Positions 6,454 to 7,228 of a DNA stretch of 7,228 nt are shown here, piece by piece. A program made the position numbers and the translations under genes. The stretch comes from Winogradskyella sp. (GTDB taxonomy: Bacteria; Bacteroidota; Bacteroidia; Flavobacteriales; Flavobacteriaceae), in NCBI GenBank assembly GCA_030149115.1, contig JASBSE010000564.1, positions 1-7,228 of the forward strand. The letters are read 5' to 3'. Positions within the stretch are counted from its first letter, which is position 1. The number at the start of each line of letters is the position of its first letter. Below the pieces are notes generated by a model. It was not told the origin of the DNA. It saw only the letters and a program-made list of their open reading frames with translations, and did no database searches.

Positions 6454-7228
6454 TTAATTAATGATTATTTTTCTAACTACTGTGCCTCTATCAAAATTGA
6501 GTTTTAGGATATAAATACCACTTGCAAAAGTGCTTGTAGATATCGTACTTTCTTTTCCTCTCACTATTTCTATTCCTGAAATTGAATACATAGTATAATC
6601 TTGAAGTTGTAGACTTTGGTTTGAAATAATTTTTAAAGCATCAGTAGCGGTAACAACTTTAACAGTGTCTGCAAACTCAAACTCATCTATGCTTAAAGCA
6701 TCTTCTGTAACTGGATTAAAACCTGTCCATAAAGCACCAGGATCGGTAACATAAGCTCCCATTGTACCTGCTGGAATGTGTAAGTGAATAGTACTACGAG
6801 CCTGATTAAAAGTATCTGAGTTGGGCGCACTACTTGTAGAAATTGTTGGAGGTACCATGCCTTGACAATAAATATTTGTAATAGCATCAGTCCCGCCAAA
6901 ACCACCAAATGCAACAACACCAATATTGGTGACACTCGCAGGTATAGTTATGTCATTTAGAGGACAAAAACGAAAAGAAAAGTCTCCAATAGTAGTAAGA
7001 TTATTTCCTAACACAAGATTCGTCAAGTTTTGGCTATTAGCAAAGGCACCATCGTCAATGTTAATAACACTATCGGGAATTGTAAGCGTTGTTATATTAT
7101 TGATAGAGAATGCACCTACTCCGATATAAGTAATTGTATTTGGTAAAGTTACACTCGTTAAATTATTGGGATCATTTATATTATTGGAAGCAAAAGCATA
7201 ATTTCCTATTTCTGTAACGGTATAGGTT
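6454..7228 (-). CDS. BspA-like leucine-rich-repeat protein with T9SS sorting domain (5' part outside window)
   Basis: The reading frame is open to the window edge, so only the C-terminal 257 residues are seen. No ATG is present in this frame upstream; the TTG at 7026 is an internal Leu codon in mid-repeat and is not a real start. Visible residues about 1-112 are BspA-type (LRR_5) repeats of 22-28 residues with the pattern LT.I.IP..V..IG..AF. Residues about 115-185 match the usual cap of such proteins, including HIPAGTMGAYVTDPGALW. The last roughly 61 residues form a T9SS type A sorting domain: a YSISGIEI strand, then ASGIYILKL, then the end VVRKIIIN. T9SS substrates cross the outer membrane and are anchored or released after cleavage of this tail. 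BspA-like proteins often mediate adhesion or protein contacts; that role is inferred for this one. The downstream lipoprotein gene follows by 11 bases. Confidence 0.9.
   Translation of the reverse strand, partial: TYTVTEIGNYAFASNNINDPNNLTSVTLPNTITYIGVGAFSINNITTLTIPDSVINIDDGAFANSQNLTNLVLGNNLTTIGDFSFRFCPLNDITIPASVTNIGVVAFGGFGGTDAITNIYCQGMVPPTISTSSAPNSDTFNQARSTIHLHIPAGTMGAYVTDPGALWTGFNPVTEDALSIDEFEFADTVKVVTATDALKIISNQSLQLQDYTMYSISGIEIVRGKESTISTSTFASGIYILKLNFDRGTVVRKIIIN
6892..7227 (-). repeat. BspA-type leucine-rich repeats in the coding sequence
   Basis: At least five tandem repeat units are encoded, read on the - strand. The conserved AF (SF in one unit) pair falls at visible residues 11-12, 39-40, 61-62, 84-85 and 106-107, spacings of 28, 22, 23 and 22. 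The longer first unit contains an Asn/Asp insertion (SNNINDPNN). The repeats have diverged in DNA sequence, so this is an old protein-level repeat and not a recent duplication. More units probably lie beyond the window. Confidence 0.85.

Noticed and set aside
7024..7026. TTG as the start of a 190-residue protein
   Set aside because: The frame stays open upstream to the window edge and encodes further leucine-rich repeats, so this TTG is an internal Leu codon.

Overview
The window looks like chromosomal DNA of a marine-type member of the Flavobacteriaceae (Bacteroidota). The evidence is low GC content, A-rich stretches instead of Shine-Dalgarno sites before start codons, several lipoproteins with short Bacteroidota-style signal peptides, and a secreted leucine-rich-repeat protein ending in a type IX secretion (T9SS) sorting domain. 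The genus cannot be fixed from the sequence alone.

Left part (about 68-3623, + strand): three closely spaced genes. They are a two-lobed M16 zinc metalloprotease made as a lipoprotein, a small VOC (glyoxalase-fold) protein 13 bases later, and a 108-residue protein resembling small TfoX/Sxy N-terminal-like proteins 3 bases after that. The spacing suggests one transcript. Only the protease has a function that can be stated with confidence.

Middle (3637-5622, - strand): an uncharacterised lipoprotein of 251 residues, followed 3 bases later by a 408-residue fusion of a carbon-nitrogen hydrolase (nitrilase superfamily, complete Glu-Lys-Cys triad) and a GNAT acetyltransferase. The fusion converges on the + strand operon with only 13 bases between stop codons.

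Right part (5795-7228, - strand): the 3' end of a BspA-like leucine-rich-repeat protein with a T9SS C-terminal domain, cut by the window edge. It is followed 11 bases later by a 215-residue lipoprotein that looks surface-exported. A 10-bp perfect hairpin with T-tracts on both sides ends this unit and separates it from the middle operon.

There is no RNA gene, CRISPR array, insertion sequence or phage gene, and no gene-free stretch over 300 bases. I did not find a clear new multi-gene system. The best leads are the hydrolase-acetyltransferase fusion with its coupled unknown lipoprotein, and the T9SS repeat protein paired with a putative surface lipoprotein.
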